Source: Podospora pseudocomata
Taxonomy: Eukaryota > Ascomycota > Sordariomycetes > Sordariales > Podosporaceae
Assembly: GCF_035222375.1 (NCBI RefSeq)
Contig: NW_026946363.1
Coordinates: 5,890,001 to 5,954,000, forward strand
Length of the DNA: 64,000 bases
Direction: 5' to 3'
Part shown: in pieces, positions 53,271 to 64,000 of the stretch
Numbering within the stretch: position 1 is the first letter of the stretch
Layout of the letters: every line of letters begins with the position of its first letter
The notes under the pieces: model-generated
Told to the model about the DNA's origin: nothing
Seen by the model: only the letters and a program-made list of their open reading frames with translations
Database searches by the model: none
Program-made: the position numbers and the translations under genes

Positions 53271-56204
53271 ATGGAAGGCTCTCCGGACATCAACACTGTC
53301 CTCACCAACTCGCTGAGCCCTGGTATGTCTCTTGCTGCCTTCCTCCCCTCTTTGCAGGCGCGCTGCGGTCAACGTGAAATGACGTTGTGATCATCGTTGA
53401 ATCTCCTCTGACACCCACATGCTAACTGATTTTCCTTCCAGATGGCGCGCTCCGTAATGCCGCTGAGCAGCAGCTCATCCAGGCCGCCGAGCAAAACTTT
53501 GTACGTCTTTGCTGGCCTCGCCCTCCTCAACCCCTATTCTGGCGGTCTCGCTAACATGTTCTGTCCTTCAGTCACAATACCTCCTGACGCTCGTCCAAGC
53601 GTTGGCGAATGAAAATGCCGAAGGACATATTCGAGCCGCCGCCGGTATCGCTCTCAAGAACGCCTTCAGTGCCCGCGAGTTTGCCAGACAACAGTCTTTA
53701 CAAGCGAAATGGCTGAACCAGACCGACCAAGAAACCAAGACCCGCGTCAAGCAGCTGGCTCTCGAGACGCTTTCCTCCACAAATGCCCAGGCCGGCCAGG
53801 CTTGCGCTCAGGTCGTCGCTGCCATCGCGGCGATCGAGCTGCCCCGTGACCAGTGGCCAGATCTTATGGCGTCTCTTGTCCGCAACGTCAGCGAAGGCAG
53901 TCCCCACCAGAAGCAGGCCTCCCTTACAACCATCGGGTTCATCTGCGAGAGCCAAGATCAGGATCTGAGGAACAGCTTGATTGCCCATTCGAACGCCATC
54001 TTGACGGCAGTAGTACAGGGTGCTCGCAAGGAGGAGACCAACCTCGAGGTCCGTCTCGCTGCCATCACCGCGTTGGGTGACTCCCTCGAATTTGTCGGAA
54101 ACAATTTCAAGCATGAAGGCGAGCGCAACTACATCATGCAGGTTGTCTGCGAGGCCACCCAGGCCGAGGACTCTCGGATTCAGCAGGGTGCTTATGGCTG
54201 CCTGAACCGCATCATGGCTCTCTACTATGAGAACATGCGGTTCTACATGGAGAAGGCTCTGTTTGGCCTTACCATTCTGGGCATGAAGAGCGATGACGAG
54301 GATGTTGCCAAGTTGGCGGTTGAGTTCTGGAGCACAGTATGCGAGGAGGAGATTGCCATTGAAGATGACAATGCCCAGGTCGAGAGCTCCGAGCAGATGC
54401 GCCCATTCTACAACTTCAGCCGCGTTGCCACCAACGAGGTCGTCCCTGTTCTCCTCGCCCTGCTCACCAAGCAGGACGAGGACGCTTCAGACGACGAGTA
54501 CAACATCTCGCGTGCCGCCTACCAGTGCTTGCAGCTCTATGCCCAGTCGGTTGGAGCTGCTATTGTCCCTCCAGTTATTGCGTTTGTCGAGGCCAACCTC
54601 CGCCACGACGACTGGCATTACCGTGATGCCGCCGTCTCTGCCTTTGGTGCTATCATGGACGGTCCGGAAGAAAAGACCTTGGAGGGGATTGTCAAGTCAG
54701 GAATGGGCCCTCTCATTGCCATGATGGATGATCCTTCCATCCACGTTAGGGATTCGACCGCTTATGCGCTCGGCCGTATCACCGAGACCTGCGCCGATGC
54801 CATTGACCCTACTCAGCACCTGGATGCTCTGATCCGCTCGCTCTTCAACGGTCTTATGAACACTCCCAAGATGGCCGCTTCTTGCTGCTGGGCCCTGATG
54901 AACATTGCCGAGAGATTTTCTGGTGACGGCGATTCCGCTCAAAACCCCTTGACTCCTCACTTCAACCAGAGCGTCACAAACCTGCTTGCTGTCACCGGCA
55001 GAATGGACTGCGAGGCTTCCGTCAGGACTGCTGCCTATGAGGTTCTGAACACGTTCGTGCGCAACGCTGCCAGCGAGAGTCTCCAGGCTGTCGCCTCTCT
55101 TTCCACCGTTACCATCGAGCGATTGGAGGGCACCATCCCAATGCAGGCCCAGGTCGTCAGCATTGAAGACAAGATCATCCTCGAGGACATGCAGACCAGT
55201 CTCTGCACCGTCCTCCAGGCCATCATCGAGCGCCTGGACAAGGAGATCGCTCCTCAGGGTGACCGTATCATGCAGTGCCTGCTCCAGATTCTGAGCAGCG
55301 TCAACGGAAAGTCTAGTGTACCCGAGGGCGCTTTCACAACCATCAGCAGTCTTGCCAATGCGATGGAGGAGGACTTCGTCAAGTACATGGATGCCTTTTC
55401 TCCATTCCTTTACAATGCTCTTGGCAACCAAGAAGAGCCGGGTCTCTGCTCGATGGCTATTGGCCTCGTCAGCGACATCACACGGTCCATGGGCGAGCGC
55501 AGCCAGCCTTGGTGCGATAACTTCATGAACTACCTGCTGAACAACCTCAGGAGCACTGCTCTTGCGAACCAGTTCAAGCCTGCCATCCTCCAATGCTTTG
55601 GCGATATTGCTGGCGCTATTGGTGGCCACTTTGAGACATACCTCTCCGTCGTTGCGCAGGTATTGCAGCAAGCTGCTACCGTCACCGCCGGCGCCGAGGG
55701 CTCCTATGAAATGTTCGACTATGTCATCACCCTGAGAGAAGGCATTATGGATGCTTGGGGTGGCATCATCGGAGCCATGAAGTCTGGCAACAAGAGTATG
55801 CTGTGTCCCCTATTCTTGCATGAGAATGTAACTGACCCATTTCTTTTAGCCGCTGTCCTCGAGCCATATGTTCAGTCAATCTTCGAGATGCTGAACGTCA
55901 TCGCCAACGATGCTAACCGCAGCGAAGCTTTGATGCGGTCTGCCATGGGTGTCATCGGGTAAGTTACAATTCATGGTCATTATTCAAACGCGGCTCTTGC
56001 TAACAACCAACCAGTGATCTTGCCGATGCTTATCCTAATGGCCAGCTGGTCGAAGCTTTCCGCGCGGATTGGCTTACCGCCATGATCAAGGAGACGCGCC
56101 AGAACCGCGAGTTCCAGCCCCGTACCATTGAGACTGCTCGCTGGGCCCGCGAACAAGTCAAGCGTCAAATCGGCGGCGCTCAGGGCATGATGTCGCAAAC
56201 ATGA
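53271..56204 (+). CDS. kap95: Importin subunit beta-1 (Kap95)
   Basis: Kap95 carries importin-alpha and its NLS cargo through the nuclear pore, and releases them on RanGTP binding. Five exons (53271-53322, 53442-53500, 53572-55795, 55850-55958, 56015-56204) give 877 residues, close to the usual 860-880. The sequence is built of HEAT repeats throughout. Typical segments include the N-terminal IRAAAGIALKNAF (importin-beta N-terminal domain), DQWPDLMASLVRN, DEDVAKLAVEFWSTVCEEE with the following acidic loop, and HVRDSTAYALGRITE. The C-terminal ETARWAREQVKRQIGG closes the protein in the usual way. The first intron is 119 nt; the fourth (54 nt) is stop-free in frame. Short exon 1 and 2 hold residues 1-37. 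Confidence 0.97.
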
Positions 56205-57320
56205 AGCACAAAATAATCTTGGCCAGCAAGGAGCTGCCATATCCTCCCCTCCCTTCCTTTGAGTGCCGAGACCCATCTGCGTCGGCCCCAGTGGCACCCG
56301 ACAGTCTGTTCAGCAGTAAAGTGGCCCCGTCAACCTCCCCCCCCTCCCCGATCCCCCTAAGCAGCGCAACCTCTGACGACACGGCACAACACAATTCTTA
56401 CCACACCACACACATCACATGGACGAGTACCGAGATGCACAGGCGGTGTATATAGATCCCATTACACTATTAATTCGGACATCATACCCCTAGAAGACAC
56501 TACACTATTTTACCGTATCTTTGCGACTGCTGGCACTGTTTCACCCCTTTTTTTTTTTAATCTTGTTTGTTTCTGGGACGGCATAGAGCGATATCATGTA
56601 CTTGTTCCATGTTTCCAACGGGTAGGGGCATGGAGCATATGACACCATCATGTAGAGTTTTTTATTCAGCGCATTATTACCCAAAAGGCGGCGGCGGCGG
56701 AACGGATGGCTCAAAAACCGGTTCAAGTGGACAGGTTCTGGAGTTTGGATGGGAGGTCAAAGGAAACGATGATAGCGGAATTCGAATGCAGGTTGACATA
56801 CACATGGAGTTTTGATCATGATCTAAGCAATGCATGTATTGCCAGGACCGCTACTCAACACGCAGTACAAGAAGAGCAGCAACAACACACCAAGAAAAGC
56901 ACCTAGCGTGTCGATTTTGTCATCATGGCTTTGCTCGACATGAATGGCGGGAGGGTGGAAATCGGGAAACGGATCTATACCAACCGTTTTCTTTTTGCTT
57001 TGGCGGACCTTTTGTCGAGTGACGAATGGTTTTTGCTATTGTGATTACGGATTAGGTAGACAGAGAGCTAGGAATGAGAAGTTACCCCTAACAAATAGGA
57101 TGAGGCTGGCTGTGTGATGTGACTGCTGTTGTGTGTATGAATACCATTAGAGATGAGATGTTGTATCTTGATGATGTCAAGTCTAACGTCTATGGGTTTT
57201 TTAGAACGGTGTTGTCCCAAGAAATGATGCCGTAACTCAGGTAGTATGAACTTTGCCTCCCGCGCGGGAGAGGATGTGGTAGGTAGGTGGTACAACATCT
57301 GGATCCGGGTCCATCGAGGT

Positions 57321-57396
57321 CTACACACACACACACACACACACACCCACTCACTCACTCTCACACACACTCACTCACACACAGACACACAAGCAC
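57321..57396. repeat. CA-rich microsatellite
   Basis: About 13 uninterrupted CA units, then CACTCA-type and CACA runs mixed to about 57396. It is non-coding, far upstream of the Zn2Cys6 gene. Confidence 0.9.
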
Positions 57397-59777
57397 ACGG
57401 AATGAAACGGGACGGATGGACGGGCCCGGCGAGCGGGGGGGTGGGGGGTGGCGGGACGGGTTACTTTGATTTTGGGATTCTGAGCCGTTTCTGCTGGTTT
57501 GGAGACTTGCGGGGATGGCCTGCTGAGATGAGGAGGTTGAGATTTGCCGTGGTGGTATCAATCTGATAAGACGGGGGAAAGGAAGAGGTTGAGAAGATGG
57601 GGGTAAGGTAGGAAGGTAGGTGATGGCTTAGGGACTGAATCTAGAACATGAATATCCACGGGGGATGGCTTAGGCAAGATCCAGTTGCCGGGTGCTGTCG
57701 GCTTGGGAGGTGAAGAGGATTGGGTATGGGGGGAAGGAAGTGGCTGTTGGTGTTGGGTAGGGCTTGGTCTTCTTCTCTTGGGTTGCTTACTCACCCTCCT
57801 ACCCCCTCCCTAGATGTCCGGCTGGTGCTTTAAGGGAAGGTCAGGGTAGGGCTTCTCTCTGATGATGAATAGACAGTAGCTTTGTTGTTTTGTTAGCAGG
57901 CTGGCAATTCTAGTTATTCGTAACCTACCTAGGGTTTCACTTGGGACGGGATTGGTGGATTGCCATGATGGGCTTGAGATGGGGATGGGCAAGGCTCGGG
58001 TGATTCGGGCTTTGGTCGGCGGGTTTGTTTTCCCTGTTACACAGAAGAGAAAGGGAACGAGGGCTATTACGAGAACTCTTGATGAGGGGGCGTTTCTTGG
58101 GCTACGGCCGGTTCTTATCATGTTTTGCAGCTTTTTGTGGTTCTGGTGAAGTAGAGGACTGGTTCCTCCTCAGTAATCTGTGTTGTTGTAAGAGACAGAG
58201 AAGACATGGAGAGAAATGGGTGTAATTTCTTTTGGTCAAGATAATAGTCCGGGATGAATTATTCGTTTTATCATTGGGTATGTACTTGGTGATGGTTGGG
58301 TTTGTGTTGGTGATGCTGGGGGCTCGGTGTGGTGGTGGTTGTGTAAGTGGGACAGTGCGTGGGCGTTTTGCTCTGATCTGAGCAGATAAAGCACAATTCT
58401 GAGTCGGTACATTCTGCGTTATTGATTCTGCATCTTCCAGTATTCAAAGTATGTGTTTCCGGAGTTTGGTTTGGAAGATCGATGTTGATATCAACATGAA
58501 ACCAGATGTGAACATGTCCAGACAGTGTCGTTAACACTGTTGTGGGAGTTCAAGCGTCGTTTGTTCAGGGGTCTGTTTTTGGGGTTCTTTCTTGTCACAC
58601 CGTCGGGCAGAACTTCAGCGAGCCTCCTCCTCCATGCCCCCACACTCTCACGTCTCTCGCTGTGACACTTTTCCTGGACTGTGCCGCTGCCGTGGTGGGT
58701 GTGTGGGCAGGCAGACAGGCCAGTGGGCTGGCGGCAGGTCGTGCAGCATGAATCGAATCGGGGCTTATTCCGTGCCGTCGTGTTGGTGGGCATTTGTGGG
58801 TGTGGTCGCTCGGCAAGCAGCGGTTGTGAGAGTGGACTTGATGGACTAGAACTCTTGGCTGGGCTGGCAAAGAGGACCGGTCAGGGTAGCAATATGTCTG
58901 CTTTGATGAAAGTACCCAGAGGCTCACAACCACGGAGCACGGCATGTCAGACAGCGGGAAGGGAAGGGAAGGGAATGCGAGTGGGTGTGCCGAGGTGGTG
59001 GTGGGGGGAAGAGTATCTGGGGAGTTGGAGAGAAGATCAGGAAAATAACGGCAGGTAACATAGTCTCATCAGGGATGGCCGAATATTGGGGCAATAGAGG
59101 TGGACGGTTTTATGTTGCAATGTCACACTGCAATGGCAGGCAAGCCAAGGAAATACAAGATAATTGCCCGAAATAGTCTTTGAAGATCAAAGATGATTTG
59201 CATGATACTGGATGGTTTTGGAGAGCAGTCTGACACGCCACGCAACACCCACTACAATGATACAGACCGGACTAGGCTCGCCATATTGCACCATGATGGA
59301 AATGGGACGGAAACGTGGGACCAGGGGGGTAAATGACATGATGCTGCGTGGATGGACACTCGGGCGGCCGGCAGGCCTTGTTGGTGATAGGCAGTGCGCC
59401 GCGAGAACCAACGAATACGTCTCGTCGCTATCTTTACGACGGGATTTGATCCGTTCGTACATGAAGTTCAAGGATAATGTGCCTCACTCTCAATAGATAA
59501 TACCATAACCACGTGTGGCTGGTTTTCTATCAGCCTTCTGGGGGGGAGGGGGAAGATGTGACGGACGGAAACCCGGCGAGGGAAGAGGGGGGTGGGATGA
59601 AGCAAAAGAACTATAGTTGCTTTTTCCTCGTCTTCTTCTCTCTCTCTTTTCCTCTCACCGGTGAACCAATCCTCTATCACCAAGCAGCACGTTTCATGGC
59701 AATATACTTCAATGTCTTGCTGAGAGGATAGTTTAAAGCCAGCGCCAGCAAGGCCCAAGCGACCAGTGGAATGTTCC

Positions 59778-59823
59778 TTTTTTTAATATTTTTTTTTTTT
59801 TTTTAATTTTTTTATTTTTTTTT
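59778..59823. repeat. Homopolymeric T-rich tract
   Basis: Runs of 7-18 T separated by single A or AA groups, about 500 nt before the start codon of the Zn2Cys6 gene. Poly(dA:dT) tracts disfavour nucleosomes, so this may mark a promoter region. Confidence 0.8.
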
Positions 59824-60325
59824 GCTCGAATTCAAGCCTGAAGCACCCCCGCAGTTTGCCCCGAAAAGAACGCCCGGCAACACGTTTTCCTCCACTTTTG
59901 CCCTGGAAGGTTAGCTGCCTAGAGCGCTGCCGTCACGTTTTGCAAACACCCCCACACCCCCTCGACCTGGCAACTCACAGAGCTCAGATTGGACCTCGAC
60001 TTTGCCCTGCCGGCAACATTCCCACCCCACTGGCAGCAACAGCTGCTCCTTTCCGGCGTCCCTCCGGCAAGCATTCCACCATCCGGTCTTCGTTCCAGGC
60101 TTCTTGTTCGTTTTGAATATCCTTAACAGTGGTGGAATACGGCGGGAAAGAGGTCCTGGTGCAGATCAAAACCTCGCGAATCGTGCATCGCGGCGCGCGA
60201 CGTGCGGCTGTGATTTGCATCGCCGGTAGTGCTGAGGACGACACACAGGTGTAAGAGAGTGCGAGCGAGACCGGAAGGCAGGAGAGCAACATCAGGAGGT
60301 CGCTGTCGCAACAAAAAGATAAAAG

Positions 60326-60478
60326 ATGGATGTTGAAATGAAGGGCGTGGTTGCTCCTGATGCTGCCGGTACCAACGTCACGATGGACATGCCGCCTCCT
60401 CCGCTGCCGGCTTCTGCTATTGCGGCTGCCGCCCAGTTACAGCTGCAGCAACAACAGCAACAGCAACAGCAGCAGCAA

Positions 60479-60510
<32 letters not shown>

Positions 60511-63500
60511 GCAGCAACAGCAACAGCAACAACAGATCCAGCAACAACAGATCCAGCAACAACAGATCCAGCAACAACAGATCCAGCAACAACACCCACA
60601 GCATCACCACCATCAATTGCAGCAGCACCCACAGTCGCCGGTAGCTCTAGCACAACCACAACAACAGCAGCCATCCCAAGCCCCTCCAGCGGCTCCACCT
60701 GTCAAGAGGAGAGCTCCTATTGCCTGCCGAAGGTGCGTACTTTGATCCTATTCTGTCTATCGGTTGCCGATCAAACCAGTCGGAATCTGTTTGGTGCATA
60801 TATGCCCAGAAGCTCAGTTCCTTGTTTCCCTCCATTTCATCTTTAGATATTGCCAATGTGTGCCAGGTTGTAAACCTCCTTGACCTAACATATATCTTGT
60901 TCGCCTCTACTTTAGATGTCGTCGTATGAGAAGCAAATGTCACCAAACGGACAAGGGAAAGCCACCTTGCCAATCATGCACCGATGCAGGACTTGGACCA
61001 GAAGACTGGTGAGATCAACCTCATCCCAATGACCTGAGGGATTTCCTTTGTCTGTCAGTGATTGCTGATGCGCGTGTAAAGTGTCTTTCCAGTCCGCGGC
61101 CAACCAGATGAGGACCGCGAATACCGGCACCCTCGGGTCCGGGCCGATAAGAATAGTAAACGAGAGGTTCTCAAGTTTCGAAGGGATGTCCTGGACCAGC
61201 AGCAGCAGCAGCAGCAGCAGCAGATTCTAGCCAACGGAGCGGTGATGAGCCCTGGAGGAAAGCTCATTGCCCGAAGCCCGGACGACTGGGAGGTCCTGCC
61301 ACCGTTGGAGGATATCTTAGACGCAGTGAACAACTTTACGAGACATTACTTCCAGTTGGGATTCATCCCCAAGCAGAGGTTTATCGAGAAATTGACGGTT
61401 AACCCCCGGTCAGTCAGCTTGTTTCTGCTTCTGGGAATACTAAGTGTCAGCGCTAGGTTGACGCCGGCGTTGGTCGAACGGTACGGCGGTGCTGTGAACG
61501 CGGCCGAGATCTTCATGGAGCATGCTTCGGCTGTGGCAATGATGGAGCTATACAGGGAGCCAAGTCTGGAGAGGTGCCAGGCGTTCTATTTGTTGAGTAT
61601 CGCGCAGCAAGGGAGTGGTCTGACTCACAAGAGCTCGATCAACATGGCCGTCGCTATGAGGATGGCAACGCTGCTCAAGCTGCACAGGGAGGAGACGTAC
61701 GTCTTGGTAAACCCAACAAAGGAGCTGGTAATCCAAGCCGAATCAGCAAGGAGAACTTTGGTACGTTCTTGAATTGTCGAAACCTGGAGAAGGGGCTTGC
61801 TAACCGTGCATCTAGTGGATGCTTCACAGCCAGGACAATTTGCACTCAAGCGCACAGTCGCCTGTGCTGCTGGCAGCCAGCGACATCACGGCATTGCTTC
61901 CCTGTGACGAGCAAGACTTTGCGGCGGCTCGGGAACCCAAATCGAGAGCAGCTCTCGAGGACACCCAACCTGCATTGGAGAAGCCCGAGCTGATTGCTGA
62001 CCCAGGGAGGTCACTGTTTGCGACGTTGATACAGGCGCATTACTACTGGGGCAGGATCTCTAGACGGGCCATCAGTCACGATAAGAGCGCGAGACCGTGG
62101 GAGCCAACCAGTCAGTATGCTGTCCTGGAAAAGAAACTGGCCGAGTGGGAGGCATTGCTGCCGAATGACCATAGGTGGAGCAGCCTGTTGCTGAAGGGCT
62201 ACAAGCAGGAAGGTCATGATCTGGTGTGCTTATCGAACGTTATTTGCTGCGTGGCCCTTTGCTAATTTGAGTTCTATGCAGGCATATCTCGGAGTGACCA
62301 TGACGCCGCGGCTCTGCAACATTGTGCTCCGTAAGGCGTACATACACAACATGATCAACCATGGCACTTCAGACGCGACCTTGGCGCGCTTTTGGAATGA
62401 TATGGCGCAAGAGCTGTTCAGGAATGTCAAGGAGTTGTATGAGCAAATCCAGATCCAGTACGGAGACAGAGCTCCAGACGAGGGTCCCGGAGCCCAGATG
62501 GCTGTAAGAATCATTCGGCTTTTGGCACTGAGAGCTATACTGACAGATGGCAGGCTTTCTGTGTATATACATGTGGCTTCCTGGCATGCTATTTGTGCAA
62601 ATATCCCAAGTGTAGGTTCTACCTTGCTGGCTAGCGATGGCAAGGAAATATGCTAACATTTTCACAGTGTGTGCCGACTCTATTCTCGTGCGTGATGCTC
62701 CGCAGATTGTCCAGCGCATCCTCGGCATCCTGAACGAGAGCAAGAACATCTGGCCGCTCGCGTCTAGGTGGTTCGACCACCTGGAAAAGTTTTCAAGAAC
62801 GAAAACAGGAATGGCAGCAGAAACGCAGGGCAGCATGGCTGATAGCGTGAGTGCTCCGAGTTCGAACAGCACACAAGCCCACCCCATTTCCTCTCCTCCA
62901 CCCCCTTCTTCATCTTCGGGAGACTTAGTGTCTTCAATCCAGAGAGATCCAATCCCTCACGTCCTGCAGCCGGCGCTCAAGGATGTGTTCACGCCAATCC
63001 AGCCGCGTCTCCTGCCGTCGTCAACTCCTTCGACCGAAGGCGCCAAGAATCACAACGGTGTGGTGTCCCCAACATCCACACAAGGCAGCGGTCCAAGCTC
63101 TGCCATCTTGCCGCTACCCCAGGGCCCGCCTCCCTCGGCCAATTCTCATCAGTTGTATATTGATCCCAACTTGAGATTGCCACTGCCTAATGCGCCGCCG
63201 CCTCCGCACGCACCTCAGCAGCAACATAAGGTCCAGTCACCTCAGCAACAGCATGCTCAGCATTCACCGACAGGAGGCGGTAGGCAGTCCACTGATGGGC
63301 TTGGGCTTTTGTTGGAGGCGTTCGATACTCATCGGTCGGCTCCAGGACCTCCCGGGCCCGGTCAACATCCTCACCGCGCTGAGGGACAGGGCCCACCACC
63401 GGGCGCCCCGTATGATCCTCAGGCGGCACCGCAGCCGTATTACACGCAGCATCAAGGGTTGCCGATGAATGACGGGTATGAGAACGAGTTGGGGTATTAC

Positions 63501-63569
63501 ATGAGCGATGGGGTGCCTCAAACTATGCAGAACTGGGTTGGGACGCCGCACATGTACACGGGGTACTAG
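60326..63569 (+). CDS. Zn2Cys6 transcription factor with polyglutamine N-terminus
   Basis: This is a nuclear fungal activator or repressor of the Gal4 type. Seven exons (60326-60732, 60916-61008, 61082-61760, 61816-62223, 62282-62503, 62554-62611, 62668-63569) give 922 residues. After an Ala/Pro-rich start, residues 41-70 are 30 consecutive Gln, followed by four QIQQQ units and a His/Gln stretch. The zinc cluster is C134-x2-C137-x6-C144-x9-C154-x2-C157-x9-C167, with a basic stretch RRMRSK. A second Gln run (nine CAG) lies at 61199-61225. The fungal transcription-factor middle domain starts near LEDILDAVNNFTRHYF, with LGILSVSARL and SSINMAVAMRMATLLKLHRE as typical parts. The last 250 residues are Pro/Gln/Ser-rich. 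Target genes are unknown. AATAAA lies at 63982-63987. Confidence 0.93.
60446..60597 (+). repeat. CAG/CAA tract and 15-bp tandem repeat coding Gln-rich region
   Basis: Mixed CAG and CAA codons encode 30 Gln, then a 15-bp unit CAGATCCAGCAACAA repeats four times (60533-60592), encoding QIQQQ. CAA interruptions should limit expansion. The 15-bp units point to a separate, more recent duplication. Confidence 0.9.
61199..61225 (+). repeat. Pure CAG microsatellite coding nine Gln
   Basis: Nine uninterrupted CAG codons in exon 3 of the Zn2Cys6 gene, between the zinc cluster and the middle domain. Pure CAG is more prone to slippage than the mixed tract upstream. Confidence 0.9.
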
Positions 63570-64000
63570 TGCTTTGATTGAGCGAGATGGATCATTTTTG
63601 GTACTGGCTTTTTCCTTTGATGTGGGTGGATGGGTAGTCGTTTGATAGCGGGAGTTGGGAAAGAGATATTTCGTCGTTTAGGTCAAGGGTATTGTTTTTG
63701 CTTTGGGGATGACTTTTGTCATTCTTTTGCCTACGGGGATACGAAGGTAGGCTATGGGATAAAAACTTGGACCGGGAAATCGGGATGGCAAGTGTCTTTT
63801 GCTAACATGTTTCTGAACTCTGGAGCTTTGGGGGGTAACAGCGGTGGATTTTGATCTGCTGCCTTTTTGCTTATGGGACTACTTGTTTCCTTCAGTCGAC
63901 CCGGCCATTATTGTTTCCTTGTGTCTTTTAGTAAGGAAGAAGGAGTGATACAAATCTTGAGTCTTGAATCAATGACAGGGGAATAAACAGCATTTTCTTC
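63570..64000. other. 3' region of the Zn2Cys6 gene
   Basis: T/G-rich sequence after the stop codon. AATAAA at 63982-63987 is a plausible polyadenylation signal, giving a 3' UTR of about 430 nt that nearly reaches the window edge. No gene is seen. Confidence 0.6.

Larger units (their letters stand above)
56205..60325. other. Long upstream region of the Zn2Cys6 gene
   Basis: 4.1 kb without a supported gene. It contains the 3' flank of kap95, a CA-rich microsatellite (57321-57396), a T-rich run (about 59778-59823) and, from about 59830, what is probably the leader of the Zn2Cys6 gene. A distal promoter or a long-leader transcript with upstream ORFs is plausible for a regulator. Confidence 0.55.

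Noticed and set aside
54697-55671. 324-codon open frame antisense to kap95
   Set aside because: It lies wholly opposite a strongly conserved exon and has no family resemblance. Long antisense frames are expected where codon use is C-rich at third positions. Similar shadows opposite leu4 (50036-50767), FRE2 (45419-46084) and the dioxygenase (16316-17017) were also left out.

Overview
The window looks like nuclear DNA from a filamentous ascomycete, most likely a sordariomycete. This rests on short introns (about 50-70 nt) with GTRNGT donors and CTAAC-type branch sites, intron-bearing genes separated by 0.3-4 kb, and typical fungal proteins: Atg29, a Zn2Cys6 activator with a fungal middle domain, fungal-type Mic19, a TRI12-like MFS transporter, and FRE-type ferric reductases. 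I cannot name the species. I saw no transposon ORFs, rRNA, tRNA or CRISPR array.

Layout. 1-7.5 kb is gene-poor: one small membrane-protein candidate at 2.1 kb, then a repeat- and hairpin-rich stretch (4.1-6.7 kb) that no gene explains. 7.5-17 kb holds atg29(-), the nucleoporin NUP53(+), an Ivy1/I-BAR-like gene(-), a tentative zinc-ribbon ORF(+), acyl-protein thioesterase(-) and a LigB-type extradiol dioxygenase(+). 17-25 kb holds an MFS exporter(-) and a large ferric reductase(-). 25-28.9 kb is nearly empty. 28.9-41.4 kb holds a DAO-type flavoprotein(-), a short-chain dehydrogenase(+), NC2-beta(+), a small mitochondrial membrane protein(-), an Erf2-type palmitoyltransferase(+), TYW3(+) and MIC19(-). 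41.4-64 kb holds a second ferric reductase(+), 2-isopropylmalate synthase(+), importin beta/Kap95(+) and a polyglutamine Zn2Cys6 factor(+).

Most of these are unrelated core genes arranged as divergent or convergent neighbours, not a pathway cluster. Possible functional links are the writer/eraser pair of protein S-palmitoylation (Erf2-like, APT1-like), two transmembrane ferric reductases, two nuclear-transport components (Nup53, Kap95), and two mitochondrial inner-membrane proteins (MIC19 and the 128-residue protein). Exon models were built by hand from splice consensus and reading frame; every multi-exon model given sums to a whole number of codons with one terminal stop.

I did not find a convincing new multi-gene system. 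The best unexplained signals are a cluster of palindromic TGCGCGCA-type cores at 4.7-5.05 kb, a group of short perfect hairpins at 4.16-4.27 kb, a decayed GC-rich repeat field at 5.5-6.7 kb, a possible alternative first exon in NC2-beta, a 10-nt micro-exon in atg29, and several introns whose retention would keep the reading frame open.
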